Source: CADEFX01 sp050260355
GTDB taxonomy: Bacteria; Pseudomonadota; Alphaproteobacteria; Rhizobiales; Hyphomicrobiaceae
Assembly (NCBI GenBank): GCA_050260355.1
Contig: JBLNBZ010000146.1
Location: forward strand, 1-14,825
DNA length: 14,825 nt
Direction: 5' to 3'
Of the stretch, positions 14,342 to 14,825 are shown piece by piece (the stretch's first letter is position 1; each line of letters opens with the position of its first letter). The position numbers and the translations under genes are program-made. The notes under the pieces are model-generated. The model had not been told where the DNA came from. It was given only the letters and a program-made list of their open reading frames with translations, and did no database searches.

Positions 14342-14648
14342 ATGGAGAAACAACCAGCCGTCTACATCCTGGCCAACAAGCGCAACGGCACCCTGTATGT
14401 GGGCGTGACGAGCGACTTCATGGGACGCATTTCAGAGCACAAGCAGGACCTGATTGACGGGTTCACGAAGCGGTACGGCGTGCACCGATTGGTGTACATC
14501 GAATTTCATGAGACGATGGACGCCGCAATCGGTTGCGAAAAAAAGGATCAAGCGCTGGCGCAGAGAATGGAAGCTCGATCTGATCGAAAAAGGCAACCCT
14601 GAGTGGCGCGACCTCTATTGGGAGCTCTCGGGGCTCCGGAAAGCGTAA
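14342..14648 (+). pseudogene. GIY-YIG nuclease, frameshifted at an A7 run
   Basis: A small stand-alone GIY-YIG (UvrC-N-like) nuclease of the kind often found in rhizobia. The first part shows VYI (7-9), YVG (19-21), the catalytic-type arginine (R29), SEHK and VYIEFHETMDAAI. The family's C-terminal part, RIKRWRREWKLDLIEKGNPEW then RDLYWEL in outline, is present but in another frame (used from about 14544 to the TAA at 14646). The break is at seven A residues, 14538-14544; six would restore a single 101-residue protein of normal length. As written, the first frame ends at 14602 with an unrelated tail. ATG 14342 has AGGG 7 nt upstream; ATG 14336 is also possible. It could be a true pseudogene, a homopolymer sequencing error, or a gene rescued by polymerase slippage on the A run. 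Confidence 0.82.
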
Positions 14649-14704
14649 TTATCGGGCCGCACAATCCAACGCGTCGTCATCTCGGCTGAGCGACGGCGAA
14701 GCCG
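14641..14704 (+). repeat. 64-bp direct repeat, copy 1
   Basis: Starts AAGCGTAATTATCGGGCCGC and recurs 121 bases later at 14762 with about five mismatches in 64. This copy includes the last codons and stop of the GIY-YIG gene as well as the first half of the right palindrome, so the duplication took in the gene's 3' end. Confidence 0.88.
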
Positions 14705-14726
14705 GAGCGAGCGCCGGGATCCAGCA
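14675..14726 (-). repeat. 52-bp palindromic repeat, right of the GIY-YIG gene
   Basis: Read on the minus strand it begins TGCTGGATCCCGG and ends CGAGATGACG, the same length and end sequences as the left copy at 14274-14325, with about 38 of 52 positions identical by eye. The two therefore flank the nuclease gene as an inverted pair. Confidence 0.7.
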
Positions 14727-14761
14727 CAAGACTCATCGAATGGGAGCGCTCCGGCCGGCGC

Positions 14762-14825
14762 AAGCGTAATTATCGGGCCGCACAATCCAGCGCATCGTCA
14801 TCCTGGCCGAGCGACGGCGAAGCCG
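14762..14825 (+). repeat. 64-bp direct repeat, copy 2, cut by the window end
   Basis: Second copy of the repeat at 14641-14704. It contains the start of a third palindromic element from 14796 (CGTCATCCTGGCC), in the same orientation as the right copy. The window ends inside it, so the true extent and number of copies are unknown. Confidence 0.85.

Noticed and set aside
14538..14545. Programmed -1 ribosomal frameshift at AAAAAAG in the GIY-YIG gene
   Set aside because: The run looks like a classic slippery heptamer, but restoring the family's C-terminus needs a +1 shift, not -1.
14641..14825. CRISPR array from the repeats near the window end
   Set aside because: The repeats are 64 bp, imperfect and contain palindromic intergenic elements and a gene tail; there are no regular short spacers or cas genes.

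Overview
The window is GC-rich chromosomal DNA. Its gene families point to an alphaproteobacterium of the order Hyphomicrobiales (Rhizobiales): an aerobic HemF ending in LVRWP, a DUF1236 envelope protein, a DUF6745 protein, a lone GIY-YIG nuclease set in palindromic intergenic repeats, and short secreted Tyr/Gly/Pro-rich proteins. The placement is an inference from protein content; no rRNA or tRNA gene is visible to confirm it. I see no phage, insertion sequence or CRISPR array.

Layout. (1) 178-3230: a fused ABC exporter half-transporter on the minus strand, divergent from hemF (aerobic coproporphyrinogen III oxidase, haem synthesis). The spacer between them carries an FNR/FixK-like box. (2) 3443-6014: a small secreted Tyr-rich repeat protein (+), a metallo-beta-lactamase-fold hydrolase (-) and a secreted, very basic DUF1236 protein (-). 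(3) 6015-7892: a divergent intergenic region with two near-identical 12-bp palindromes, then an orphan family 5 periplasmic solute-binding protein. (4) 7941-10065, minus strand: a selenium-binding-protein/methanethiol-oxidase (SBP56/MtoX) gene followed by a polytopic membrane protein with histidines inside its helices. (5) 10536-12883, plus strand: a small His-containing protein, an overlapping DUF6745 protein with a TTG start and strong ribosome binding site, then a DUF72 protein. (6) 12940-14157: a secreted protein with a lysozyme/transglycosylase-like motif. (7) 14274-14825: a GIY-YIG nuclease gene with a one-base frameshift in an A7 run, bracketed by 52-bp related elements in inverted orientation and followed by a 121-bp-period direct repeat that runs off the window.

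Most genes look like ordinary accessory-to-core rhizobial content. The parts most worth a second look are the GIY-YIG/inverted-repeat unit, the overlapping small protein/DUF6745 pair, the SBP56/membrane protein pair, the paired operators before the solute-binding protein, and the FNR-like box at hemF. Gene starts were chosen by ribosome binding sites and protein homology, and several differ from the longest possible reading frame. Family assignments come from recognised motifs, not from a database search.
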